In this document: positions 12,981 through 27,900 of the stretch, piece after piece
Numbering within the stretch: position 1 is the first letter of the stretch
Layout of the letters: each line of letters starts with the position of its first letter
DNA from: Zygnema cylindricum
Lineage: Eukaryota; Streptophyta; Zygnematophyceae; Zygnematales; Zygnemataceae
Direction: 5' to 3'
DNA length: 64,000 nucleotides
Assembly: GCA_037447655.1 (NCBI GenBank)
Contig: JBBHKE010000323.1
Coordinates: 379,484 to 443,483 of the forward strand
The notes under the pieces: model-generated
What the model saw: only the letters and a program-made list of their open reading frames with translations
Told to the model about the DNA's origin: nothing
Database searches by the model: none
Program-made: the position numbers and the translations under genes

Positions 12981-15900
12981 CTGAAATTAAATAAAATAGT
13001 TAAGAAACTTTATGATCGTAATTTACAAAGGTGAATTAAGATCATTTGCGACGCCACCTCAGCTCGTCACGCTTGGACTCCTTTGTCCAAGCGTAAAAGT
13101 GACAATCATGGTCAAATAAAATCTTACTTCATCATCAACTCTATCAAAAATATTCGTACAAACGTAGATTTAGCACCTCAAGCCAGTGGTTGGCCGAATG
13201 AAGAGCATTAATGTCCCTAACTATTAAAAAAATCATATTTTCAGTTATTCTTGGTGGTTTACTAGTCTCCTATTTCATCTTATGTTTTATCCCTTGATAG
13301 TTATGCAACACCTATGACCCTTCAATCTCTCTTTTGGCTTGGCTCACGAGAGGATGAAATGGAATCTCCATACCGTAACTTGTGTTGCCTTGGCAACTTT
13401 TTTATCCACATCCCAAGTACCAAAATCCTCCTCTACGACTTGTTCTTACTGTCTAATTATCTGATTACTACTTGTCTTGCTCTAAAACGCAATCACATAC
13501 ACCAAGGTGGCTCGGGCCTACGGGTGGATGTGGCAACTTTGGTGGGCGCAATCTGCCCCACGGACAAGTCACTTCGGCTGAAATTTTTTTATCGGCTTAC
13601 AATGTACTGTTTGCATCGACCATTTTGTTTGCCTACCCTTCCCGATATGCCTACTGCCACACTATACAAGCGGACCGCTCAAACCTTCAAATTCCCACAT
13701 AAGTACAACTTTATGCCTTCTATGCGCATGGCCAAAGGTCCTCAATTCCCAATGTAACGGTGAATGGTTCACTTCTTTTCGTCCTGCCAGATTTATTGCG
13801 AGTTACCGAGCAGGAAAGCATAACTTTACAAGAAATGATGAGAGCAACGATCCTTAGCTTGGGTCACAATAATTTATTGTGGGGGGATGTTATTTACACA
13901 GTAAATATTGTTTATAATCGAAGACCTACCTCGGTCTCCGGTGACAAAACTCCTTATGAGTTGTGGTATAGGTAGAAACCGACAGTCCACCATCTTCGGT
14001 TTTGGGCCCGCCATCTAACCGTCTACGTGGAACAAGTCGCTAAGAGGGGAATTTACAGCGAAGAGCTGGCCCAGTATCTTTAGGTGTTATAGTGCTACGG
14101 GAATTTGAATCGGTTTTATGACCCGGTGAGATAAGTAGTCAAGGAGTCCTGAAATATAGATTTTCACGAGGATGTAAAATCTTTCAAAGGAATTTCAAGG
14201 AAATTGAAAAGGTATGTGGCTTTTTACGAGCAACACTGAGTTAATCTCACATTGAAGATCGGATTCGAACATTGAGCCTGAGTCAATTTTCCATCCTAAA
14301 AAGGAAATTTTTTAATCGAACGAGATTTTGGAAAAAGTGCACATTGATATTGATATACCAACGTAAACCATATGGAGAATACCATTTAAACATCTTACTT
14401 TATGTTGTCGTTCTTTATAGTGAGGCGATTGGATGCCTGATGTACCTTACATTTGGAACGACGCTGAACATTATGGTCAGCATTATCATTCTACTTGTCG
14501 ACATTGTGTCTTGTTTAGCCTTTTTGTTCGCGCACCAACCCTGTGTCCAAGCTTGGAACTCTGCGACCGTAACGGCAAAACTAACATTGCCACAACCGAT
14601 GTTTCTCTCTTATTTGCCGCTGCCATAACTAGTTTTGATGCTCTGGCTTGGAACTAAGTCTCGCTAAAAAAGTGGAACGCGAAAACTTAAGATTCTTCCC
14701 CTTGGTCACGAAGTCATCGTGTTCTCAAACAAGCCACATGTAATTCAGTGATCTCCATTAGTACACAGAATGTCCTACTTATATGAAGCCTCTAGGATAA
14801 TGTATGCACTTTTGAATTTGGCAATGAATAAGTGCCACCCTGGCATGCAAAAACTTTGACCGACTGCACCTTTATGTAGCTTGGAATCTTCTGAGTCCGC
14901 AGCAAAAAGAATCACTGAATTTGCTCACTTGAGCATTACCTTATGGTTGTTCAAAGACAACAAATTTATACATATGGCTTTTGGGAGACAGGGCTTTCAA
15001 ATAATGTCTAAGTCTTAAGAACGTTCTCATAGCCTTTCTAGACCAATCAAATTATTATACACTACATAATAAACATACAAAGTACGGCATCCGCCGTACT
15101 TTATGTACGGAAATATTCGGCACCACTCTCACTCTGCCACGTGGCAAATAAGTCGTCTCCATTTTGTCCCCCTTTCTTTGGCGTCTTATAGGATGGTGCC
15201 ACGTGTCATCTTCCTCCACTTTAGCGAAGTGCTACTAGAAAAACCTTTCCAGCATACCGCCACTCACGTGTGCCATCAGTTTATAATTCGGCGATCAATA
15301 TCGACCGTTCGATTTGATGGCTCGCCAAATAATATTGACTGTTGAAATTCAACGATCATTTTTCCGTGTTGACCGTTGTATTTATACGGTCAACATCCTG
15401 TTAGACCGTTGAAAAATGCATCTTACTTTGCAAACTGTTGATTGTGAAACGACATTTGATTTCATTTCATTCATTTCGTGTGGTACAGTATTTCGTGCGG
15501 TACTGTACGTTTCAATGTTTCATTTCGTTCAAATGTGTCGCCACGTCACTTTATAAATATTTATCAAATACAACATTGGTATCGTTTCTACAAGACCTAT
15601 TGGATAAGGAGGACGGCTATTCTGTACGCTTGTCATCCGGAGGTCACAAAATCAAATTCTGATTTTGTTAACCTATATTTTGCACGAGCTCTGTCTTCTT
15701 CCTATCTTCTGAGGCAGCTATGGGTGACTGCAAACTCTTAGTGACTACGACAAGTATGAGAAAACTGTAGAATGCCCAAAGACTGACTAAGAAGATAGAT
15801 TATAAAATACCTTTTTCAACACTCCCCTAGATTATAAAATACCTTTTTCAACACTCCCCTTATTTTTTAGTCTGTCTTTTGTTTCTGTCCACATTTCTCC

Positions 15901-18900
15901 CTATAAAGTATTAATTTGGGAGAGGGAACCGGCTTAGTCATCAAATTTGCTACCATCTCTCTTTTTGGTCAATATTCCAAACTAATTATTTAATTCTCAA
16001 CCTTCTCTCTAACAAAGCTCTAACGAATTTTCATATGCTTTGCTTTTAAGTGATGCTTAGGGTTTGCTGCAATTACATTGCAGCTTAATTGTCACAAAAT
16101 ATCTTTTGCACTCTATTTTTCATATATCCTAATTCTTGAAGCAAAGATTTCACCCATATAATTCTTTCAGAGCAAAACTAGAGGTCATATACTCAACCTC
16201 CATGGTGGACTGAGCTATCACCTTTTATTGCTTGCTACCCTAACAGTAAGCCCCATTTCCACCATACATCACATACCCAGAAGTACATCTCCTTATCAGA
16301 GCATTCGTATAAGTGGCATCACTCTGAGTGGTGATGTGAGAAATATCCCCTCCTAAATGCAAAACACAGATCTCTTGTTCCTATCAAGTATTGCATGACC
16401 CTTTTGGCCGCTTCCCAATCTTTCTTTCTAAGATCATTCACACTCCTACTTAATACCCCTACAGCTGCTGGTATACCATGACGAGTACAATTTATAAAAT
16501 TGATCAATCTACCGACAACTTGTCTGTACGGAATAGTTTGCATGAACTTGCTTTCCTCAGGTCCTTGTTGTTTTGAAAACTTAGTTTTGTGCGTACGCGA
16601 TATTTTGTACGCTTGAGACGTTTCGTGCGTATATTATTAAAATGGAGGTTCTAATGGAATACGGATTGGGGGAGCGAACAAACGGATAAAACTAAAGGGA
16701 AGTAAGGGTGTTATTGAGTGGCGTGAAATGGATGGCGGAACGCGAAACGATCCGATTTGAAATGTATGTAACGTTGAAATAAACGTCGCCGGTACGACGC
16801 ATCTATTTGAGACAAGTGTACTTTAAATAAGACAATGCAATTGCGACGAAGCTGTGGTTTTTTTTGGATATGTCCAGGTGTGTGACAACGCACCTGCGAC
16901 GAAGCTGACAACGCAGCTGCTGCTGATATGAATCAAGTTGGCGGATGAGATTCATAAGAAGATCACAAGTGACTGAGCGAGTTGTCTTTGCGGAGATGTC
17001 GTTGTAAATATTTGGTTGAACAGTGGTTTGTCTGTTTGTTAATTAGTTTATTAGTATAGATTTATTTATTTTGACATACACTAAATTATTTGTTGTGGGT
17101 CATGGGCATTTAGACTTGGCAATGATCCACTCCCACAAGGAGTCACACTCGTACCAGCTGGGATATTCGTCCTTGGAGGAGCAGGTGGAGCAGTAGGGCT
17201 AATAGGAGCACTTGCAGCAAGAGCTGAGCCATTATCCGACATGTTAGCGGAAGTTAACCCAAAGAGGAATACCTATGTGACTAGATCAATACTGTAAGAT
17301 ATGTAACTACAAATGAAAGAGGTCTTTCAACCAAACAATCATGTACTACAAGCAAATCAAAGACAATAGAGCACAAAACACCTTAAACTGCACTTAGTGC
17401 TCTCATTTACTTAACTTTGTGTAGAATGTACATATTGTATCAAACAGATCATTCCTAATTGAATTAAATACTCTAAAGATCTTCAAAATATTTCAAACGT
17501 ATGTACAAGGTTCACTAGACAATCTACTAACAAAAATCTAAGTGTTTGGACCAGAATTGTCCACTAACAATATCTATACCTTCAAAATCCGGGTGATTCT
17601 TATCACGTCCACATTCATTGGCGGCTCTACACACTACTTTACTTAAAGATAACTATTAGTGTAGATACTACAAAACCCACACTAAATTTGGTAAATATTG
17701 AATAGTTGGTATTCCAAAAATATTCTAAGTCTTAGACTCAAATTTTTAAGACTTACTAAAATTTACTTTTCAATATTATTCGGGAATACTCGTAGTTATT
17801 AAGGTAGGTGGTAGATAATGTAGAGCTAACATGCCTCCGTACATACAGTAGTGAACTCTCTGAGTATAACTTGTAGGACTTAGATTATTCTGAACATCAC
17901 AACTGAGTTAATCAAAGACATGGCAAACTGTATTTGTGCAACTTTGACCTGTTTGTGTGATCACTCTGGTTGTTACTTTGATGTGAAACTTTGTGGATGT
18001 ATTTTATGATATAGAAATGATATGTTTGAGAAGTTTCAGTCTGATCTGCTATTTCTGTAGAATTCTGTGAGAAGTCTACCTGGTTAGTTTGAGATGCTGT
18101 CACTTATTTTTGGAAAACTTTGGAGCTTAAATCTTGTATATTCCTCAATGGATTTAGCTATTTTTGGAAACCTTTGGAGCTTAAATCTTGTGTATTCCTC
18201 AGTGGATTTAGGTGTAACTTTGGGAGGTAAGAGTGTCTATGGTATATTGCATTTTGGTGCAGTTTGAGGTGATTTTGTATATTGTGGAGTAATATGTGTT
18301 GTCTGAAACACAGTTGTTTTGGTGGTAGTTTGTGTTGCTTCCGAGAGTAATCCATGGCTGAAATAGGCAATGTACAACAAGTTATGGGCCCACACCCATG
18401 GCTACCCATATTTGATGGATCTCAATATCACTACTGGACGAGTGTGCTCAAGAGCTACTTCGAGATGATGGAGCTAATAGATGTGGTTGACTGTACTTTG
18501 GCCGAAACATGAAATGGATGGAAAAAGAAAAATCATGAGTTTCTAAAGGTTATCAAAAACTCCTTGACTGAGAATTTGGTTATGACATACATAAGTTTTA
18601 AAAGGGCAACTAAAGTATGAAAGTGCTTAGAATATACGTATGCAAAGACGTCTTTATATCATTGGCTTAGTAGTGTTACCAAAAAAGTAGAATACAAGTA
18701 TGTAGAAGGCAGTATAGAGAAGCACTGTATTGATTTATGAGTATTATTTGATGAAAATGATTTGGCAGTAGGAAACCTTACAGATGCTCAACGAGCTCTC
18801 TTGTTAATGAGAAGCCTCCCTAAAGAATATAAGAGTGCATTAGATAGATTGACTTTAATTGATAAAAAGGATTGGAGCTTAACTTTAGCAAGAAGATTTG

Positions 18901-21900
18901 TTTTAGATGAAGTGGCTAGGAAAATAGTTTTATCAAATGAGAGGAAATATTAAGGAATCTAAGTCTCAATTTCAGAAAATTAAAAGTAGTAGTGAGTTCG
19001 GAGATGGACGTAAGAATTGTTTTTACTGTAAAGATTTAGGACATACCTTGAGGGTATGTCTATCATATAAAAGTGCATGTGTTACAATAAATTTCAGAGA
19101 TGGATGGGACAACAACCAAGTTAGAGCCTCAACAAGGAGGGAACCAAGTGCTTCATGAGTGAGAGACAAGATTCGACGGATGACAAAAGGCTTACACCTT
19201 TCGTCAACGAATACATTTACTTACCAACTATTTGCGTTTTTCGTGATGTGGAGAAAGAGGTGACATAAAAGGATTCGGTTATTATCAATGTTTCCTGTGA
19301 CAGATTGGTGAGTGACACAAACTTACAAAAGAAAGGGGTTACTGAAATAGGAGGTGTTGAAAGAATTTAAGGGCAACCGGAAGTGGAAGTGGAAGGAACT
19401 GATAAGAGTGTGGTCATTGAAGAAAGTGTGGAGAAAGAAGAGAGTGAAAAAGATTTCGTTGTTGTGACTCTTTCTTGTGATAGATTAGTGTGTGTAAATG
19501 ACTTCAAGAGGACGAGATGCTTGAAAAAAGGAGAGTAAGAGAAGTAAACTTAAAAGTGGCAGCAAAATATTCCTTAGATATGGAGGAAACTCAACTAAAA
19601 ACAAAACTTAGAGTAAGGGAGGAAGATGATGAGAGAGAAAATGGTGAATTCACTCAAGATGGGGAATTGACATCGGAGGTGGAAAATAATGTGGGTTTAA
19701 AAGTTAATGAATTCAGCGAAGGATCGAGAGAGATCGTTAAGAAAATGACGCTAAGAGAAGAAGGTCATAAAATTGGAGAACTTTGGATATTAAGAAGGAA
19801 TATTAGGAAGAGGAAAAAGCAGCTAAATGAAAGGGGGATCAGAATGAAAGTATTTAGGATGAATACACTTACAGGGAGAGGTAGATCTACGGAAAAATAC
19901 AAAAAATTAGTAAGAAAAACCAAACTTTATAAAGGTAATTGGAAGGTAAATAATTGCAAAAGTATAAATTCTACGAACAAACCAGAATCAAGTAAGAAAG
20001 AAAGAAAAAAATACAAATTAAGGAAAAACAGTTGGAGAAGAAACAAGTTACAAAATTGATCACACAGGAGAACGCGACTAGCAACGTTGCAAGGATGTGT
20101 GACGGGAAAATGGAGAGACTTCAATGAATTTTCAGCAAGGTATAAGGGAATTTGGTGTAGTAATGTAGGCAACATATATCGAAAGAAGCGGAAGGCGTGG
20201 AAGTATCTAATAAGAGAGAAGGTACAGCAATTGTTCAATGAAAGTGTGTAGAGATGAGATATTTTTCGACAAATACTGATCATATGACTAAGTGACGATT
20301 ACAGGTGGAAATTCAGATTTACTGGAGAGGTGTTACATCATTAGTGAAAGGACAATTTGGCATTTATGGCATAGGGGGAGCTATGACGGGACGATATTCA
20401 AATCTGTAAGTTTGTAAAATTCACAGAAATTAAGGAAGTGGTTGATAAATTTGTTCATGAAAGACAAAAATTGTTTGAATATTAAATGACTAACTCGGCA
20501 AAGAGGCAGTTGTCAAGAAGGGGAAGTTTGGAAGACATGGCAAGAATGCAGCGGAAGTAGTGGAGAATCAGCGGAAGAAGTTCGCGTCGCAACGCATTAG
20601 TGGAGCATAGCAACGTAGTAGAAGCCGTGGTGAATCAGCAGAAGCAATTCGCATTGCAACGCAACAACGTAGTATAGCAACACAGTGGAAGCAGTGGTGG
20701 CGTTTGACACTTAACACATTGCAAATTTTATTCCGGTGCATGAAACTAAATTTTCGGGGGAGTGTTGTTTTGAAAACTAAGTTTCGTGCATACACGACAT
20801 TTTGTACGCTTGATACGTTTCGTGCGTATATTATTAATATGGAGGTTCGAATGGATTCACGGATTGGGGGAGCGAACGTAAGGATAAAACTAAAGTGAAG
20901 TAAGAGAGTTATTGAGTGGCGTGACTACGCAGTATGAAATGGACGGGGGATCGCAAAGCGATCCAATTTGAAATGTACGAAACGTTAAAATATGCGCCGC
21001 CGGTACAACGCATCTATTTGAGACAAGTGTACTTTAAATAAGACAACGCAACTGCGACGAAGCTGTGGTTATTTTTGGATATGTCCAAGTATGTGACAAC
21101 ACAGCTGCGACGAAGATGACAACACAGCTGCTGTTGATATGAATCAAGTCGGTGGACGAGATACATAAGAAGATCACAAGTGACTGAGTGAGTTGTCTTT
21201 GCGGAGATGTCGGTGTAAATATTTGGTTGAAAAGTGGTTTGTCCGTTTGTTAATTAGTTTATTAGTATAGATTAATTCATTCTAACATACATTGAATTAT
21301 TCCGGTATACTCGTGGTAATTTAGGTAGGTTGTAGATAATGTACGGCTGGTATGCCTCTATACATACAGTAGTGAACTCTTTGAGTATAACTTGTAGGAC
21401 TTAGATTATTGTGAACATCGCACCTGAGGTAATCAAAGACATGGCAAATTGTTTTTCTGTAACTTTGATCTGTTAGTTTGATCACTCTGATTATTACTTT
21501 GATGTGAAACTTTGTGGATGTATTTTATGATCTAGAAACTATGTGTGAGAAGTTTCAGTCCGATCTGCTGTTTCTCTACAATTCTGTGAGAAGTCTACTT
21601 GGTTAGTTTGAGAAGTTGTCAAATGTTTTTGGAAAACTTTGGAGCTTAAATCTTTTATATTCCTTGGTGGAATTAGCTGTAACTTTGGGAGTTTAGAGTG
21701 TCTATTGTATATTGTATATTGGTGAAGTTTGAGGTGATTTTGTTAATTGTGGAGTAATCTGTGTTGTTTTAAACCCAACTTTTTTGGTGGTAGTCTGTGG
21801 TGCTTTCGAGAGTATTCCATGGCTGAAATAGGCTATGGACAACAGTCCTAACTCTGTATCTAAGATCAAGACTCCCTCTTTTGAGATCCCTTTATTTTCC

Positions 21901-24900
21901 TTTTTTAAGTTGATGGGAGTCATCGAACTATTCGCTTTATCCATTTGAAATTTTTCAAACATATTCCCTTTTGCTTCTTTTTGAGTTAGTCTAATTGTTT
22001 TCTTCTCTCTATCCCTTTCCATTTGAATTCCCAAAATGTACTTTGCCTCTCCCTAGTCTTTCATTCCAAACTACTCTTTAGATTCTTTTTTAACCTATTA
22101 ATTTTCTCCGTCGATTTTCTCAAAACAAGCAAATTATCCACAATGATAGCAATGAAAATTATACTTTTCTCATCCCTAAATAGATAAATGGAATGATCTG
22201 AACTAATTCGGAAATATATCCCAAACTTGATAGAAACTCGTCTAGTTTCTTCTTCTATTGGCGTGGAGCTTGCTTTAGTCCGTAAAGGGATTTTATTAGT
22301 TTGCACACCTTACTTTCTTCTCTTTTCTCCACAAATCCTTCCAGTTACTGCATGAAGATATCTTCTTCTAATTCTCCGTGTAAGAAAGCAGTTTTGATGT
22401 TCATCTGGTGCATTTCTATGTCTTTGGCTACCACTAAACTAGATAGAATCCGAACGGAGGGAAATTTGACAACCGAGCAAAGGTCTCCTCATAATCGATT
22501 ATTTTTTTTTGTGTGAACCCCTTTGCCACTAATCTGGCTTTATATCGCTCGATAGTGTTATCCGGATTGAGTTTAAACTTAAATACCTACTTGCATCCTA
22601 TTAGTTTTGTGTCTGGAGGACAATCCACCAACTCCTATATATTTGCTTCCATAATGGAAGCCATCTTATCATTAATGGCTCTCACCCATCTACTAATTTT
22701 CGGACTATTAATTGCCTCCGAGTAAGTCTGGGGTTCGCTCAAATGTGACACCTTAGTTACCTTGATGTTCACTTGTCTCTATTGAAGTCTCTTGTTGCTT
22801 CTCCTTCCTCCTTCAATCTCTGACGCTAGCATGAAGGGTAATCTTGGATTTCTCCGAACAGCTTCAACTTCTCCCTTATCCGTGGAGTCCATCTCTAGAT
22901 GTTTATCGTCTATTTCCGGTCTTTCCTCGTTTTGAGCCGAAATCTGTGACTCCAAGAGAGGGTCACTCTCGGTCATATTTTTCTCTTCCTCTACAAGGTT
23001 AGGCTGAACCGGAGTTCAATTAGAAGAATTTGAATCTTACTCATTTTTGGATTCAATTACAATTTTAAATGGTTTAGTGTATTTGAAGGGATCTATGGAC
23101 TTCCTTTTATCCATGACTACCAAGTGTTTTACTACAATTATGTCTTTTCTTCTGAGATCATAAACTCTATATCCTTCTACATTTTGATCATATCCAAGTA
23201 AGTATCCAGGCTTTTTTTTTGCATCTAACTTCGAATCAATTTTTTTTTGTGTTTAAATTAAACACTTGACTTCCTCACACCTTTAAGTGTGAAATATTAG
23301 GTTTTCTCCCGGTCCATCTTTCATAAGGTGTTTGACCTTTTACTGCCGAGGCAAGGACTTTATTTTGAGATAGTTAGCACAATTTATAGCTTCTACCCAA
23401 AAACATTTTTTTTTTTATCTGACAACATACTACGAGAATTATCCCTCTGTTTGATTTAGTCTCTCTGCTAACCCATTTTGTTTTGGGTTTTTAGGAATAG
23501 TCTTTTGGTGTTGAACCCCTTCCTCTTTCAAGAAATCCTCAAACTCACTACAAGTGAATTCCCCCCCATTATCACTCCTCGCTTTCTTTATAAGTGTCTC
23601 ATGAAGCTTTTCACTCCATGCTTTATACTCTTTAAAATAAGCCGAAGCCTTTGATTTGTTTTTCAAGAAGTATTCTTTAGAGTATCTAGACCAATCATCA
23701 CTGATAGTAAGTATAAATCATTTCCCTCCAACTGATGGTACTTTGGCTGGTCCCCATATGTCAGTATGAACTAGATCTAAGAACTTTTCACCCTTATATG
23801 TCGCGGCTTTTCGAAATGGTAACCTTTGGGATTTTCTTTGAGTACATCCACTATAATCATTCAAATTCTCATTGTCTCCAAAATGTATTCCCATTTTTTT
23901 CATTTCTTTCAATTTATCTAGATGCACAACGTCCCAATCTTTTATTCCACATCATCAAATCACTTACACTAGCATAGTAAACTCCAACTTTCCATTACTC
24001 AAATTCAGTCTAAACATTTCGCGGCTACCATTTTCAGCTATGAATTACATATTATTCACATAGTTAGCAACAAAGAATCCTTTCTTAGTACCAGTCTCAA
24101 AACCCTTATCATCTAAGACCGATGTAGAGATAACATTTTTGTTCAACTCTTAAATAAAAATAACATCAAAGAAAGTGACTATAGATGTCTTACCATCAAC
24201 TAAGACTCTCAAATCCACTAATCCCATTGAATTAGTGGTCACTATTCTCCCATCCCAATACTCTATCTTCACAGTAGGGATCTTTCTCATTTTGGTAAAT
24301 AATGGTTTTTCTTTACACATATGCATAGAGGCTCTTGAGTCAATAATCCATCGGTTTTCATGAGCTTCTCTTTCTCCACCGAAAGCACACTTTTGCCTTT
24401 TTGGAAACTTTGGCTCACCTTTCACCTCCACCTCCTCGTTGAGGAGTTTTGCATCGTCCTCATCAGAATCCTCTCTGATCACTTGTGTTGCCACAACTGC
24501 GTTCTTTTTTCTTTGCGGCTGGTTTTCCTACCTGATCTTACTTCAAACTCAGCTCTGTCAGTTCACTACACTCCGCCATGTAATGTCCCAGCTTCTTACA
24601 AAAGTGAAAAAGCCTTTTCAGAGGCCTTGATCCAGATCCGTTATGGTTTCCTCTTCCTCCTCAACCAAAGTTTCCATAATGTTTTTTAGAATCCTTATCC
24701 CCCCAATTAGTTCTTGCAGCTAATGCTTGAACACTCTTTCTCCTCTCCGAATCTCAATTGTACTTTCCCGAACCAAAATCATCCCTACAACAGAGTTTTA
24801 AATCTTTGGATGATTTGACAAGTTCTGAACCCTATTGACAATGTTTTCATAATCATCTAGGAGTTTTATTAACAAAGTATTCACCTTTTCTTTCTCTTTC

Positions 24901-27900
24901 TCCTTTTTCTTGCACTCTCCAACTTTATAAATAACCCAGCCAAGTCATTACAAAAGTCTAACATCTTCTTCCCTTTGTACACATATGCTTGTACCTTCTC
25001 ATATGTGAACTTATGCTGCTAAATAGTACCGCTTTTGTAAATATTGACAATATCCTCCCACAACTCGCTGCCAAGTCCACATGTAGATGGGGTGTAGCCA
25101 CTACTTGAGTGAGATGTCCGAGAATAAAATGAGTTGCTACTTTATTGTTGAAATCCCAGATTTCACTATCATTTGCCTTGGTTTTTTGAACATCTGAAAT
25201 CGGAAAGGATCCAGTAGTCATCGGTGTGAGTTTCTCCTTCCCTTTCTTTTCCCTCTGTTTGACACGATGCTTTCTCCATCACCCTTTGCTTCCTCTGCTT
25301 CCGCATCCTCTTGTGAATGAAGTACTCGAAACCTTGGTGGAACTCCCAATTTTGCGGATGGCTGACTCACACTAAACAATGCACCCTTCATCATGGTTTC
25401 CCAATAAATGAACCTTGTTCCATTGAAAATGGGCACCCCATAGGGTGGGCCTATAACGTGTAATTCTGTGACCTCTATTGGTACACAGAATGTCCAGCTT
25501 ATATGAAGGCTCTAGGATAATATATGCACTTTTGACTTTGGCAATAAGTGCCACCTTGGCACGCAAAAAATCTGACCGAATATACCCTTGTGTAGCATAA
25601 ATCCCTTGAGTCTGCAACAAAAATAATCACTGAATTTCCTCACCTGAGCATTAAGTTATGGTTGTTCAAAGAGAGCAAATTTATACAGATGGCCTTTGGG
25701 AGAGAGGGCTTTTAAAAAAATGTCTAATTCTTAAGAACCTACTCATGGCTCTTTTAGACTAATCATATTACTATACACTACATAATGTACATAGAAAATA
25801 CGGTTGCCGTACTTTATGTATAGAAATATTCGGCACCACTCTTCGTCTGCCACGTGGCAAATAAGTTGTCTCCATTCTGTCCCTTACTTTTTCGGCATCT
25901 TATAGGATTGTGCCACGTGTCGTCTTCCTTAATTTTAGCGAAATGCTATTAGAAAAACCTTTGTGGCATATCGGCACTCACGCATGCCGTCTGTTCGTAA
26001 TTCGGCGATCAATATCAGCCGTTTGATTTGATGGCCCGCTGAATAATGTTAACCGTTGAAACTCAACGGTTATCTTTTTGTGTTGATCGTTGAATTTATA
26101 CGTTCATTATCCCGTTTGACTTTTGAAAAATGCGTCTTACTTTGCGAAGCGTTGATCGCAAAACGGCATTTGATTTTATTTCATTCATTTCGTGTGGTTT
26201 AGTATTTCGTGCGGTACTTTACATTTCAATGTTTCATTTCGTTGAAATGTGTCGCCGCGTCACTTTATAAATATTTATCAAATACAACAATGATATTGTT
26301 TCAACAAGACCTACTGGATAAGGAGGACGGCTATTCCGTACGCTTATCATCCAAAGGTCACAGAACAAATCGTGATTCAGGCAACCTATATTTTGCAGGA
26401 GCTCTGTCATCTGCTTGTCTTCTGAGGCAGCCATGGGTGCTTGCAAACTCTCAGTGACTACAACAAGTATGAGAACACTGTAGAATGCCCATAGACTGAC
26501 TAAGAAGATAGATTACAAATTACCTTTTCAACACCACATGCGTTTGAAAACAATATATTGAATCCGGTCTGCTAAGTGAAGACTCTTTCAAAATCAATAT
26601 CAACTTTGGCCTTTTTATCTGAGGTATTGCTGACCACCTGATCATTCTTGCCGTTTATGTCGAGAATAGTTCAACGCTATGTCTTTCCCTTCCCCACATT
26701 ATTTCTCTCAAATATACGGCCAACAACCATTTTGCTATGACTACAAAGGTATCCTTGTTAGCCGAGACCACTCTGCCAAAACACTCTGTTTATCTCAAAA
26801 GAAATACACTCATGAAGTTTTGAAATAGTTTCTATTACCCACTGCACGCTTGTCTCTAATCCTTTGGGTATGAATGTAAAGCCTAGCAAAGTGTAGTCTT
26901 GTCCTCAAAGATATACATGAACAATTTCCGTTTGTAGTCAGCAGTTTAATGTATGAGTAGCAACGCATGATATAGCTGTGGCTATGGGCCGATTAAGTCA
27001 ATTTGTGTCTTTACATACCGAAAAGCACCTCCTCACCGCCAAGCGAGTGGTACCTCCAAGGCACCGAAGCCCTTCGGCTCACCTTCTCCTGCTCCTCTCT
27101 TGAAATTGTCGGTTTTTGGGGGATGACTTGGACAACCACCGCTCAACCTCCGGTGTATGCTTCTCCCTTGAAGGTGTCTTAGTCTCCTTCGCCTTCAAGA
27201 AGCAACCAACTGTTGCCTTGGCCTGTACACAAAGGGAACACATGGCCGCCATCCATGCCACCAAAGAAGCCATCTGGATTTGCTCCCTTTTCTTCAGTTG
27301 AAAGTTCCCTCCGGCCTTCGCCACTCCATCTACTGTGACTCCAAAGGTGCTTTAACTCTCATAAGCAACCCGGTGCAAGATCGCTGGCCAAAGCACATTA
27401 CCATTCAATTCTACTTCACCAATGACACCATAGCCGCCGGCACCCTCCTTCCGCTATTGCTAGACTTCTCTCCAACTGGCCAAATCGCCCTCCATTGACT
27501 AAAAAAAGCCCTCCATTGACCGCAAGTTAAGCTTCATCGCACCTCCACCAGCCTTTGCTTCTAGCCAAGAGGGAAGGTGTTGGAATTATTTTTTATTAAA
27601 AGTTTCTTGCCATAATCTAGATTGTCGTCATGCTTAGAGTTCTATCGTTATCTAGAATTTCGTGATAGATTTTCCTTTTCTAGTCGCCCTATAACTTTTT
27701 ATCGTACTCTAAATACTATGTTCTGGCATCTAAACTACTAGGATATGACATCTGTAAGTACGTGATCTGATTTGATCTATTTCCGTACAGCTCAGTTAGA
27801 ATCTCTTGACCTTGTTGAAGAGCCAAGTGACTTCTCAAAGTCACGAGCGCTCACCGAGTACCGCAAGGCCACCCTTGGGACATTCCCTTTCGGTATTTAA

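Larger units (their letters stand above)
16566..21844 (+). mobile_element. non-autonomous (gag-only) LTR retrotransposon nested in the Copia
   Basis: LTRs begin TGTTGTTTTGAAAAC and end ACAACA: left 16566-18379 (enlarged by a 685-bp insertion) and right 20763-21844 (1082 bp). The primer-binding site GTTATGGGCCCA is at 18381-18392 and the purine tract CGGGGGAG at 20755-20762. The internal 2.4 kb holds a degraded gag with a zinc knuckle and a charged open frame, but no protease, integrase or reverse transcriptase. It is therefore a non-autonomous derivative that needed enzymes from a relative. Confidence 0.9.
14739..26533 (-). mobile_element. complete but dead Copia LTR retrotransposon, split by a nested element
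   Basis: In minus orientation the LTR starts TGTTG and ends TTACA. The 5' LTR is 26533-25459 (1075 bp) and the 3' LTR is 15853-14739. Adjacent to the 5' LTR, after one spacer base, is a primer-binding site at 25457-25446. A purine tract (AAGGGGAG) abuts the 3' LTR at 15854-15861. Gag, protease, integrase, reverse transcriptase and RNase H parts occur in Copia order. The 3' LTR border carries a 32-bp duplication of its end (15822-15853). The element was split by the 16566-21844 insertion; without that, it is about 6.5 kb. Frameshifts and mutated active-site motifs show it is inactive. Confidence 0.92.

Noticed and set aside
13314-13757. 147-codon open frame as a host protein
   Set aside because: No recognisable host domain; it is directly followed by Copia integrase sequence on the same strand and is most likely part of that remnant.
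15580-15680. tRNA-Arg gene
   Set aside because: GGATAAGG and the B-box-like word resemble tRNA, but acceptor, D and anticodon stems cannot be paired. It is part of an LTR.
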